Assembly (NCBI GenBank): GCA_001790955.1
Contig: MGDP01000132.1
Location: 1,245-45,132 of the forward strand
Origin: Candidatus Tectomicrobia bacterium RIFCSPLOWO2_12_FULL_69_37
Lineage (GTDB): Bacteria > UBA8248
Direction of reading: 5' to 3'
DNA length: 43,888 nucleotides
Under the pieces are notes generated by a model. It was not told the DNA's origin. It searched no databases and saw only the letters and a list, made by a program, of their open reading frames with translations. Of the stretch, positions 33,231-41,615 are shown one piece after another. The first letter of the stretch is position 1. The number at the start of each line of letters is the position of its first letter. The position numbers and the translations under genes are program-made.

Positions 33231-33947
33231 CTAATGGGCGTGAGCGGCCTCGTGCCCATGCTCGTCGTGTTCGTGGCCTTCCAGCGAACCGGCGATGTAT
33301 ATCATGGTCAGGAGGACGAAAACAAAGGCCTGGATGAAGCTTCCGAAGATCGCGAACATCTGCATGGCCCAGGGGAGGGGGAGGTATACCTGCAGGCAAA
33401 GCAGCATGAGGACGGCGAGGACGAGGTCCTCCCCCGTGATGTTGCCGAAGAGGCGCAGCGTCAGGGAGAGGGGCCGGGCGAAATGGGAGATGAGCTCGAT
33501 CGGCACCATCAGGGGGGCCAGCCAGATGATGGGGCCCGTGAAGTGCTTGAGGTAGCCCCAGCCGCTCTGCTTGAAGCCGACGTAGTGGGTGGCCAGGAAG
33601 ACGGTGAGGGCGCAGCCGATGTTGGTGTTGATGTTGCTCGTGGGCGACATGAAGCCGGGCAGGATGCCCATCACGTTGCTCAAGAAGAGATAGACACCCA
33701 GGGTGAAGACGAGGGGGAAGTAGGGCCTCCCCGCGGGCCCGAGCGTGCCTTCCATGAAGGAGGCGACGGCCTCGAAGAGGGTCTCGAAGACGTTCTGCCC
33801 GCCGTAGGGGATGGTCTGGAGCGCCCGGGTGACAAGCAGCGAGGCGGCAATGAGGAACGCCATCACCACCCAGGTGTAGAGGACGTTCGGGTACTCGCCG
33901 AAGCCCGGGATGAAGCCGAGGTAGAGATAGGGGTGGAATTTTTCCAT
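33231..33947 (-). CDS. atpB: ATP synthase F0 subunit a AtpB, with His-rich C-terminus
   Basis: AtpB is the stator channel subunit that passes ions to the c-ring. The 238-residue protein has the conserved SPTSNINTNIGCALTVFL segment and the essential Arg165 in LSLTLRLFGNITGED. Several membrane helices are clear, ending near residue 220. The last 14 residues are hydrophilic and contain six His (GHEHDEHGHEAAHAH), which is not part of the usual family. Such a tail could bind metal or interact electrostatically at the membrane face, but that is speculation. The ATG lies three bases after the atpI stop. Confidence 0.95.
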   Translation of the reverse strand: MEKFHPYLYLGFIPGFGEYPNVLYTWVVMAFLIAASLLVTRALQTIPYGGQNVFETLFEAVASFMEGTLGPAGRPYFPLVFTLGVYLFLSNVMGILPGFMSPTSNINTNIGCALTVFLATHYVGFKQSGWGYLKHFTGPIIWLAPLMVPIELISHFARPLSLTLRLFGNITGEDLVLAVLMLLCLQVYLPLPWAMQMFAIFGSFIQAFVFVLLTMIYIAGSLEGHEHDEHGHEAAHAH

Positions 33948-33950
33948 TCG

Positions 33951-34370
33951 CTAGATCCCCGCCGAGGCCGCCTTCCCGCTCCGGCGCAGGGCGGCGGCGG
34001 CCCCGTGGAGCGAGATGGCCATGAGGGGGACCGACAGCCCCGCAGCCACGCCCACCACGGACGCCTTCAGCCAGACGACAGCCGCCGCGACAGCGGCCAG
34101 CAGGCCGATGAAGCGGGCGCCGTAGAGCGCGTGGTGCCACCAGCGGGGGCGGCCAGCCCCTCTTTGGAACATCCGGGCGACGTAGAGGTCCAGGCAGCGG
34201 AAGTTCCCCAGGGCGAGCGCGCCTCCGAGGCCCAGGCCCCAGGCCTGGCCGGCGGGGAGCAGCCCCGCCGCCGCCAGCGTCAGCGCCCCCAGGAGGATCC
34301 AGCCGAGCCTTTCAATGCGCTTGAGCGTCCGCTGGGGCTCCGGGCCCGGGGAGAAGCGATGCCGTTCCAC
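33951..34370 (-). CDS. atpI: ATP synthase subunit I (AtpI-like)
   Basis: This 139-residue membrane protein fits the ATP synthase subunit I family, thought to help assemble the c-ring or take up Mg2+. After a hydrophilic start there are four likely membrane segments: GWILLGALTLAAAGLL, WGLGLGGALALGNF, FIGLLAAVAAAVVWL and VVGVAAGLSVPLMAISL. The conserved G-x-x-GGALALGNF segment is typical. It begins with GTG directly after the atpZ stop (TGAGTG), with AGGAG inside the end of atpZ. Sequence conservation in this family is low, so the call leans on position before atpB. Confidence 0.8.
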   Translation of the reverse strand: MERHRFSPGPEPQRTLKRIERLGWILLGALTLAAAGLLPAGQAWGLGLGGALALGNFRCLDLYVARMFQRGAGRPRWWHHALYGARFIGLLAAVAAAVVWLKASVVGVAAGLSVPLMAISLHGAAAALRRSGKAASAGI

Positions 34371-34631
34371 TCAGCGCGCGCTCCTGAGAATTTCCATGAA
34401 TGCGGCGGCGAACCCGAGGGCCATGCCCGCCACCATCGCCCAGGGGTAGGAGCCGAGAAGCTTGTCCGCCCCGTAGCCCAACGCCCCCCCCACCAGGGGG
34501 GCGGTCACGAAGTTCCACCCCAGCGAGGCGGCCCGCAGCTGGCGAAGACGCTCGGCAACCTTCCCGCCCGGGGGGGCGCCGGAGCCCTTGGGAGTGGGGG
34601 CTGGGTCGTCCGGGGGGATGCGAGAGGTCAC
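34371..34631 (-). CDS. atpZ: AtpZ-like small ATP synthase accessory membrane protein
   Basis: This 86-residue protein matches the AtpZ family, small membrane partners of AtpI. It has a Pro-rich start, a charged helix (KVAERLRQLRAASL) and two membrane segments (FVTAPLVGGALGYGADKLLG and WAMVAGMALGFAAAFMEIL). The glycine pattern GGALGYGADKLLGSYPW is characteristic. It starts with GTG at 34631 with GGAGG seven bases upstream and is first in atpZ-atpI-atpB-atpE. A good promoter lies just before it. Confidence 0.85.
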   Translation of the reverse strand: MTSRIPPDDPAPTPKGSGAPPGGKVAERLRQLRAASLGWNFVTAPLVGGALGYGADKLLGSYPWAMVAGMALGFAAAFMEILRSAR

Positions 34632-34676
34632 GGAGAAGCCTCCACTCGCTCCGCCAGGCCATCGTTACGGGGGCGC

Positions 34677-34705
34677 AACCTACCAACCCCTTCCCAGAGT
34701 GTCAA
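34677..34705 (-). promoter_or_regulatory. Sigma-70 promoter of the atpZIBE-rex operon
   Basis: A perfect TTGACA and TAGGTT, the latter extended by TGG, are separated by 17 bases on the minus strand. Transcription would begin near 34670, about 40 bases before the GTG of atpZ. Confidence 0.65.
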
Positions 34706-34928
34706 GGCGAAAGCGGCAGGAGGGGAAAACCCTTTGCGGAACGGCGGAGTCGCGGGCCCGGCGGCGTCGGGAGAGGGGGGTCGGCGCCGCCTTCCGCTGG
34801 GTGGCTGGGGGGCGGCGGCCCCGGCACTCCCCGAGGTGCCTTGAGGCCGATGGCATCTTGCCGCCGAAAAATAGATGCTTCCTTGACGATCCTGCCGAGG
34901 ATTAAGCCGGCTTCATGGCGCACGGCAT

Positions 34929-34944
34929 TGGCTCGAAGTTTGCT
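34929..34944 (+). promoter_or_regulatory. Sigma-54 promoter upstream of fleQ
   Basis: TGGCTCG-N4-TTGCT matches the -24/-12 consensus TGGCACG-N4-TTGCW at all but one position, with exact spacing. It sits in ATTGGC...TTTGCTTTTT, the same frame as the promoter before flgB. Transcription would start near 34956, leaving a leader of about 220 bases before the fleQ ATG. Confidence 0.7.
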
Positions 34945-35020
34945 TTTTCTAGATGCAGCCGATCGGGGCGAGCGGATATCGATTCGAGGAAAATTTGCAT
35001 AAATAATTGATAAATTGTGC

Positions 35021-35036
35021 GATTAAAATTTTAATC
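35021..35036. promoter_or_regulatory. 16-bp perfect palindrome, possible operator
   Basis: GATTAAAATTTTAATC is a perfect inverted repeat in the AT-rich part of the divergent region, between the sigma-54 site and the fleQ start. It could be an operator or an upstream activator site. It does not match the Rex consensus (TTGTGAA-N6-TTCACAA). Confidence 0.4.
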
Positions 35037-35080
35037 AAAAGAAAACATCGGCTGAATGAAAAATCGTTGAAGCCATTTTT

Positions 35081-35112
35081 TTGACATCCTATGGGCGAAA
35101 ACGTGCTATATT
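35081..35112 (+). promoter_or_regulatory. Possible sigma-70 promoter of fleQ
   Basis: TTGACA (35081) is followed 20 bases later by TATATT with an extended -10 (TGCTATATT). The -10 is good, but the spacer is longer than ideal. It would start transcription about 55 bases before fleQ, giving the gene a second, sigma-54-independent promoter. Confidence 0.4.
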
Positions 35113-35173
35113 CGGAATACCAGGAGGTTGGCTGTATTGTTGTTAATATTATAATTTGGAGGTCGACCGGTCG

Positions 35174-36568
<1,395 letters not shown>

Positions 36569-36590
36569 GCGCCGCGGGCGGGAGGCTGTC

Positions 36591-38744
36591 ATGAACATGC
36601 GCCGGAGGAAAAAGAGCAGCGTTCGCGCGGGATGCGCCGCGCTGCTCGTGGCGGGCGCGCTGGCCGCGCTCTCCGCCTGGGCGGCTCCCGCCCCGCCCGC
36701 TGCCCCTGCCGCGGCAGGTTCCGGCGAGCCTCCGATCGAGCAGCAGCTCGAGAGCGACCCGACCCTTCTCTTCCGCTTCGCCATCCGCGAGTTCCAGCGC
36801 GGCCTCTACCTCCGGGCAATCCCCCTCCTGGCCCGCTTCGTCGAGAAGTTCCCGCAGCACTCCGAGCACCAGCGCGCCATCTACATGCTGGCCGACTCCC
36901 ATTTCTTCGTCGCGAGCACGGGGGTTCCCGCCGAGTACGTGAAGGCGGTCCAGGTCTATGAAGAGGCCCTCAAGAAATACCCGGACGCGCCCCAGATGCC
37001 GCTGGCCTACTTCCGCGTGGGGCAGTCTTACCAGGCCCAGCAGAAGCCCGCCGAGGCCCAGGTCGCCTTCCGCACCCTGATCCAGAAGGTGCCCAACAGC
37101 TCCCTCGCCCCGCGCGCCCAAGTGGAGATCGCCAAGCGGTTCATGGAGCTGGGCGACCCGCGGAACGCCATCGTGGAGTTCGAGAAAATCCTCCGGAACT
37201 ACCCGAACTCCCCCGCCGAGCAGGAGGCCCACTTCGGGGTGGCGGACGCGATGGTCAGCCAGGGGCTCTACAGCCAGGCCCTCGTGCGCTACGAGGTCGG
37301 CAACCGGCGGTGGCCCACCTTCCTCAAGGTGAACCCCGGCTCGCTCTACAACTACGCCGAGACCTTATTCCAGGCGCGGCGCTACCCCCAGGCCGCGCAG
37401 GCCTATCTCCAGATGGTCAACATCGATCCCTCGGCCGAGTTCGCCCACCGGGCGCTCGCCCGGCTGGGCGATCTCTACCTCCAGGACAAGAGGCGGGACG
37501 AAGCCCTCAAGGTCTATACGCGCGTCATCCGGCGCTACCCGCTCTCGGAGGGCTCGATGGTCTCCCTCATCCGGCTGGGCGATCTGGTTTCGGAGGGGGA
37601 GTTCAAGCTGGAGGGTGAGCACATCTTCCCGATGGCCTACGTCCGGGACCCCCTGGCCACCTACCGGAGGGTGATCGAGCTGGCCCCCACCAACCAGCTT
37701 GCCGAGGTGGCCTACCTCCGGATCGCCGGCTACCTCAAGAAAAGAGGGGAGTTCCAGAAGGCTCTTGAAACCCTGCAGGAGTTTTACAAGAAGTACCCCG
37801 CTTCCCAGCTCACCCAGAACGCCCAGTTCCTCCAGGCCGAGACTTACATGGAACAGGTGTCGTTTTATTTCGAGCGGGGCTATTTCCTCCGGGCGATCCA
37901 AACCTACACCCACTTCCGGGCCTCCGTGCCGGAGCAAGTGATCCGCCAGGCCCGCCCCCACAAGGCCATGGTGGTGGTGGGGGAGAGCTACATGCGCCTC
38001 GGCCTCTACAGCCAGGCCAGCCAGATGTTCGAGACGGTCCTGGCCGACCCCGAGGCGGTGGTGACGATCGGGGATCAGACCCTCTTCCGCCTCGCTCACG
38101 CCCACCTCCTATCGGGCGACAAGGGGCGGGCGAAGGAAGTGGCCGGGCGCTTCCTGGCCACTTTCCCCCGCAGCCCGCTGCGGGGCTCGGTGCAGGCGCT
38201 CCTGGGGGAAATCGCATTCGGCAATCGCGACCTCCGAACCGCCGCCTCCCTCCTCATCCAGGCCCTGAACGGCGAGCTGGACGACGAGTTGCGGGCCCGC
38301 TCCTTGTTCTACCTGGCCGAGGCGAATTTCCAAGAGGGGCTATACCCCCAGGCGGCGGACGCCATGCGCAAGGCCATCAGCCTTCACTCGCGCGTCCCGG
38401 GCGAGGTGAAACCCTTCTCCCTGGAGATGGCCCACTTCCGCCTGGGCGACATCCTCTACGAGGGGCGTGGCTGGCTGAGCGCGATGGTGGCCTATCAGAA
38501 CGCGGCCGGGCTGTTCCCCCAGAGCCGCCTCGTCGGGTGGGCCCAGCACCGGATCGCCCGGATCCAGGATCAGCTGAATCTGGCCGGGCGGGGGGACTCG
38601 CGGCCCCGGCCCGCCTCGGGGCAGGGGCGGGAGGAGGATCCCTTCTGGCGGGATGTAAACCGCATCCGCTCGGAGAGCCGAGTGTGGGACGACAAGAACC
38701 TCTCCAAGCTGGAGCAGCTCCTGAAGGGAAGGTCCCGGAACTAG
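36591..38744 (+). CDS. Secreted tetratricopeptide-repeat protein in the flagellar regulatory operon
   Basis: I do not recognise a named family for this 717-residue protein. It has a basic start and a signal peptide (GCAALLVAGALAALSAWAAPAPP, cleavage likely near residue 33), then TPR-type helix pairs across almost the whole length. Examples are KAVQVYEEALKKYPDAPQ, AIVEFEKILRNYPNSPAEQ, ALKVYTRVIRRYPLSEGS and ALETLQEFYKKYPASQLTQ. The C-terminal 80 residues are charged and less ordered. The ATG has GGAGG five bases upstream, 22 bases after fleQ, and flbD follows after 31 bases, so the three are co-transcribed. A periplasmic scaffold for motor, peptidoglycan or assembly checkpoints is possible, but that is inferred from position and fold only. 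Confidence 0.75.
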   Translation: MNMRRRKKSSVRAGCAALLVAGALAALSAWAAPAPPAAPAAAGSGEPPIEQQLESDPTLLFRFAIREFQRGLYLRAIPLLARFVEKFPQHSEHQRAIYMLADSHFFVASTGVPAEYVKAVQVYEEALKKYPDAPQMPLAYFRVGQSYQAQQKPAEAQVAFRTLIQKVPNSSLAPRAQVEIAKRFMELGDPRNAIVEFEKILRNYPNSPAEQEAHFGVADAMVSQGLYSQALVRYEVGNRRWPTFLKVNPGSLYNYAETLFQARRYPQAAQAYLQMVNIDPSAEFAHRALARLGDLYLQDKRRDEALKVYTRVIRRYPLSEGSMVSLIRLGDLVSEGEFKLEGEHIFPMAYVRDPLATYRRVIELAPTNQLAEVAYLRIAGYLKKRGEFQKALETLQEFYKKYPASQLTQNAQFLQAETYMEQVSFYFERGYFLRAIQTYTHFRASVPEQVIRQARPHKAMVVVGESYMRLGLYSQASQMFETVLADPEAVVTIGDQTLFRLAHAHLLSGDKGRAKEVAGRFLATFPRSPLRGSVQALLGEIAFGNRDLRTAASLLIQALNGELDDELRARSLFYLAEANFQEGLYPQAADAMRKAISLHSRVPGEVKPFSLEMAHFRLGDILYEGRGWLSAMVAYQNAAGLFPQSRLVGWAQHRIARIQDQLNLAGRGDSRPRPASGQGREEDPFWRDVNRIRSESRVWDDKNLSKLEQLLKGRSRN

Positions 38745-38775
38745 TCCGCACGGAAACGCTGGAGAAGGGGGTCGC

Positions 38776-40125
38776 TTGGCTGAGGTTTTCCTCTTGGGCC
38801 GGGAGAAAGCGTTCCCGAGCAGCCTGGACGCGGCCGTCCGCGAGGGAGGGCACCAACTCCTCCGGCTCCAAGCCTCCGCCCAGCTCCTGACGCGGCTGGG
38901 GGAGGGAGGGGAGGACTCCCTCATCCTCGTCGAGGCGGGTGGAAGCCAGATCGACGCTGTGGACGTGCTGCGCAAGGCCGTCTCCCGCCAGCCCCAGGCC
39001 CGGGTGGTGCTGGTTTCGGAGGAGCCCTCTCTCGCCGTGGCCGTCGAGGCCATGCGGGAGGGGGCCTGGGACGTCCTCCAGGGGCCGCTGGACCCCGGGC
39101 GCCTCGCCCTTCTGCTGGGAAAGCCCCCGGCGCAGCGGAGGGCCGCCAAGGCCGAGGAGGACGGCCGGCTCCCCCTTATCACCGCCGATCCCAGGTTCCT
39201 CCAGGTGCTCGGCATCGCCGACCTGGCGGCGGCGGGCAAGGTCTCGGTCCTCATCCAGGGGGAGAGCGGGACGGGCAAGGAGATGCTGGCCCGCTACATC
39301 CACCAGAAGAGCCCCCGGCGGGAGAAGCCCTTCGTCGCCGTCAACTGCGCCGCCCTGCCCGAAAGCCTCCTCGAGAGCGAGCTTTTCGGCCACGAGAAAG
39401 GGGCCTTCACGGGGGCGATCACCCGGAAGCTGGGGCGCTTCGAGCTGGCCAACGGGGGGACGCTCCTCCTCGACGAAGTTTCGGAGATGGATGTCCACCT
39501 CCAGGCCAAGCTCTTACGGGTGCTCCAGGAGCAGACGGTGGACCGGCTCGGGGGGCAGAGCCCCGTCCCGGTAGACGTCCGGATCGTGGCCACCACCAAC
39601 CGGGTCCTCAAGCCCTTCATCGAAGAGGGGAGATTCCGGGAGGATCTCTTCTACCGCCTAAACGTTATCCCCCTCCACATCCCCCCCCTCCGGGAGCGGC
39701 TGTCGGACATCCCCCCCCTGATCGAGCATTTTGTAAGAAAGCATAACCTTCGTAATAATAAAGTCATATCAAAAATTTCCAAGGATGTTTATGAAGTTTT
39801 GAGGGGGCTTCCCTGGAAGGGTAACGTCCGGGAACTGGAGAACGCCATCGAGCGCGCCGTGGTTCTCGCCCCGGGGGCGGAGTTGCGCGTGGAACATCTT
39901 TTGCTCGATGAATCGCCTCCTGCGGCCGCCACGGCTGCACGGGTAGGAAGCCCTGGGCAGGCCTCCCTGGTGGGGCTTACGGTCGAGGAGGTGGAGCGCC
40001 GCCTGATCCTCTCCACCTTGGAGAACGTGAGCGACAACCGCACTCGGGCGGCCGAGATGCTGGGCATCAGCATCCGTACCCTGCGGAACAAGCTGAAAGA
40101 GTATGAAACCCGCACCCGGGAGTAG
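38776..40125 (+). CDS. flbD: FlbD/FleR-like sigma-54-dependent flagellar regulator with degenerate receiver
   Basis: This 449-residue protein is the second flagellar enhancer-binding protein. Residues 1-115 are a receiver-like domain with Glu53 (SLILVEAGG) where a phosphorylatable Asp would stand, and no conserved Lys in LQGPLDP. The AAA+ domain has GESGTGKE (162-169) and GAFTGA (209-214). The C-terminus VGLTVEEVERRLILSTLE followed by NRTRAAEMLGISIRTLRNKL is the FlbD/FleR-type Fis domain. It starts with TTG preceded by GGAGAAGG. A stretch near 39725-39805 coding for KHNLRNNKVISKISKDVYEVL is far more AT-rich than the rest. It is the last gene before the flgB promoter, its likely target. Confidence 0.87.
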   Translation: MAEVFLLGREKAFPSSLDAAVREGGHQLLRLQASAQLLTRLGEGGEDSLILVEAGGSQIDAVDVLRKAVSRQPQARVVLVSEEPSLAVAVEAMREGAWDVLQGPLDPGRLALLLGKPPAQRRAAKAEEDGRLPLITADPRFLQVLGIADLAAAGKVSVLIQGESGTGKEMLARYIHQKSPRREKPFVAVNCAALPESLLESELFGHEKGAFTGAITRKLGRFELANGGTLLLDEVSEMDVHLQAKLLRVLQEQTVDRLGGQSPVPVDVRIVATTNRVLKPFIEEGRFREDLFYRLNVIPLHIPPLRERLSDIPPLIEHFVRKHNLRNNKVISKISKDVYEVLRGLPWKGNVRELENAIERAVVLAPGAELRVEHLLLDESPPAAATAARVGSPGQASLVGLTVEEVERRLILSTLENVSDNRTRAAEMLGISIRTLRNKLKEYETRTRE

Positions 40126-40203
40126 GGGACGAGTCAACTTCCTGACGGATATCCCTTTCAGACGGATGGGTTCCTTGACCTTCCATGGTTCAGACATCAG
40201 TTA

Positions 40204-40220
40204 AGATATATTTTATATCT
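40204..40220. promoter_or_regulatory. AT-rich inverted repeat upstream of the flgB promoter
   Basis: AGATATA-TTT-TATATCT is a perfect 7-bp inverted repeat about 50-65 bases upstream of the flgB sigma-54 site, where enhancer-binding proteins often bind. TAATTG occurs twice just after it. The rest of the 40126-40343 gap shows no gene. Confidence 0.4.
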
Positions 40221-40267
40221 AATTGAAATATCTCATGTTAATTGTTAGATTTCACTCGGCATTCCAT

Positions 40268-40283
40268 TGGCACCGGTTTTGCT
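40268..40283 (+). promoter_or_regulatory. Sigma-54 promoter of the flgB-flgC-fliE-fliF-fliG operon
   Basis: TGGCACC-N4-TTGCT matches the -24/-12 consensus in all but one position with exact spacing. It has the same flanks (ATTGGC, TTTGCTTTTT) as the site before fleQ. Transcription would begin near 40295, about 50 bases before flgB. Confidence 0.88.
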
Positions 40284-40343
40284 TTTTGGCCCTTCGTCCT
40301 AAGCCCCCTCCCTGGGGAGCGGGCCGCTTGACGGAGGAGCGCC

Positions 40344-40772
40344 ATGTCAGGGCCACGCCTGTTCAGCGACACCATGTACGCCTTCGAGCGCTCGCTCGAT
40401 TTCCGCTCGATGCGCCACAACATCGTCACCACGAACATCGCCAACGCCGACACCCCCGGCTTCAAGTCCAAGGACATCCGCTTCGAGAGCCTCCTCCAGC
40501 GGGCCTTGGATAAGGACCGGGGCATCGCCCTCGCCCGGACCCACGTCAACCACATCGAAGGGGGGAGCCGGGTGGACATCCTCACCACGGCCGAACCCGA
40601 CATCGTCAAGACGGAGTCCCCCATCGCCTCGTTCGACGGGAACACGGTCTCGGTCGACACCGAGATGCACAAGCTCACCGAGAACAGCCTGCTCTATCAG
40701 TCGGAGACGGATGTCCTGGCCCGCCTGTTCTCCGGCCTGCGATACGCCGTGACCGAGGGAGGAAGCATCTGA
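40344..40772 (+). CDS. flgB: Flagellar basal-body rod protein FlgB
   Basis: FlgB is a proximal rod subunit of the flagellar basal body, exported through the flagellar type III system. The 142-residue protein has the N-terminal rod motif NIVTTNIANADTPGFKSKDIRFE near residue 26, the hallmark of FlgB, and the C-terminal coiled-coil segment SLLYQSETDVLARLFSGLR. GGAGGAG precedes the ATG. The stop overlaps the flgC start by one base (TGATG). First gene of the sigma-54 operon. Confidence 0.97.
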   Translation: MSGPRLFSDTMYAFERSLDFRSMRHNIVTTNIANADTPGFKSKDIRFESLLQRALDKDRGIALARTHVNHIEGGSRVDILTTAEPDIVKTESPIASFDGNTVSVDTEMHKLTENSLLYQSETDVLARLFSGLRYAVTEGGSI

Positions 40773-41230
40773 TGGATCTCTTCCAAGCGATGCAGATCAG
40801 CGCCTCCGGGCTGACGGCCCAGCGGATCCGGATGAACATCCTGGCGTCGAACCTGGCCAACGCCAACACCACCAAGACGCCCGAAGGGGGGCCCTTCCGC
40901 CGCAAGGACGTCTACTTCCAGACCATCGGCCTCTCGGAGCTCTCGGCCCGCTCTTACCCGCGGGAGGCCGGCCGCTTCGAGGACGAACTCGACCGGCAGC
41001 TCCAGGGGGTCCAGGTGAGCCAAGTCGTCCGCGACGCCCGCGCCCCCCGGCTGGTCTACGACCCCAACCACCCCGACGCCAACAAAGACGGCTACATCGC
41101 CCTGCCGAACATCACCGTCATCTCCGAGATGGTCAGCATGATGAACTCCCAGCGCTCGTTCGAGGCGGGCGTCACCGCCATCAACGCGGGCAAGTCCATG
41201 GTGAACAAAGCCTTGACCATCGGGAGATAA
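40772..41230 (+). CDS. flgC: Flagellar basal-body rod protein FlgC
   Basis: FlgC is another proximal rod subunit. The 152-residue protein has the family N-terminus FQAMQISASGLTAQRIRMNI with NLANANTTKTPEGGPFRRKD, and the C-terminal domain ISEMVSMMNSQRSFEAGVTA, which packs into the rod. The central VYDPNHPDANKDGYIALPNI is diagnostic of FlgC. It overlaps flgB by one base and is followed by fliE after a 25-base gap containing GAGGAGGAG. Confidence 0.97.
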   Translation: MDLFQAMQISASGLTAQRIRMNILASNLANANTTKTPEGGPFRRKDVYFQTIGLSELSARSYPREAGRFEDELDRQLQGVQVSQVVRDARAPRLVYDPNHPDANKDGYIALPNITVISEMVSMMNSQRSFEAGVTAINAGKSMVNKALTIGR

Positions 41231-41255
41231 CCCCTAAGCAGAGGAGGAGAGGGAC

Positions 41256-41582
41256 GTGGCGCGCATCGATCTCATACCGGTTCCGCAGCCTCCCGTGGCC
41301 GGGAGCGCCTCGCTCAGCCTTCCCGGCGCCCCGAGCGCCGCGCCAGGCGCCCTGAGGGGGAGCGAAAGTTTCGGGGACATGCTCTCGAACCTCCTCTCCA
41401 CCACCAACGATCTTCAAATCCGGGCGAGCGAGCAGAGCCAGGCGCTCCTCTCCGGCGAGAGCAAGAACATCCACGAGACCATGATCGCCCTGGAGAAGGC
41501 CAACGTCTCGTTCCGCTTCCTCAACCAGGTGCGGAACAAGGCCCTGGAGGCCTACCGCGAAGTCCAGCGGATGCAGATGTAG
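41256..41582 (+). CDS. fliE: Flagellar hook-basal body complex protein FliE
   Basis: FliE joins the MS ring to the rod. The 108-residue protein has a Pro/Ala-rich start, then FGDMLSNLLSTTNDLQIRAS and the conserved C-terminus HETMIALEKANVSFRFLNQV followed by RNKALEAYREVQRMQM, which is typical of the family. It starts with GTG, six bases after a strong GAGGAGGAGAGGG site. Size and gene order flgB-flgC-fliE-fliF are standard. Confidence 0.96.
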   Translation: MARIDLIPVPQPPVAGSASLSLPGAPSAAPGALRGSESFGDMLSNLLSTTNDLQIRASEQSQALLSGESKNIHETMIALEKANVSFRFLNQVRNKALEAYREVQRMQM

Positions 41583-41615
41583 CGGAGCGCGGACGCCCGC
41601 GACGAGGAGACAGCG

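Larger units (their letters stand above)
34632..35173. other. Divergent AT-rich regulatory region between atpZ and fleQ
   Basis: This 542-base gap contains no supported gene. The half next to atpZ is GC-rich and holds the atp promoter. The half next to fleQ (about 34940-35160) is strikingly AT-rich for this genome and holds a sigma-54 promoter, a 16-bp palindrome and a sigma-70-like element, all listed separately. It also has a run of seven T (35076-35082), preceded only by a weak 4-bp stem. The box TTGATAAATTG at 35007-35017 partly resembles the FleQ box core (TAAATTG), a weak match. Confidence 0.7.

Noticed and set aside
31584-34844. 1086-residue plus-strand ORF
   Set aside because: Antisense to tsaB, rex and the atp genes; no domain, composition of a shadow frame.
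34940-35170. Possible replication origin in the AT-rich divergent region next to atp genes
   Set aside because: No DnaA-box cluster (TTATNCACA) and no dnaA, dnaN or parAB genes; the AT-richness is explained by promoters.
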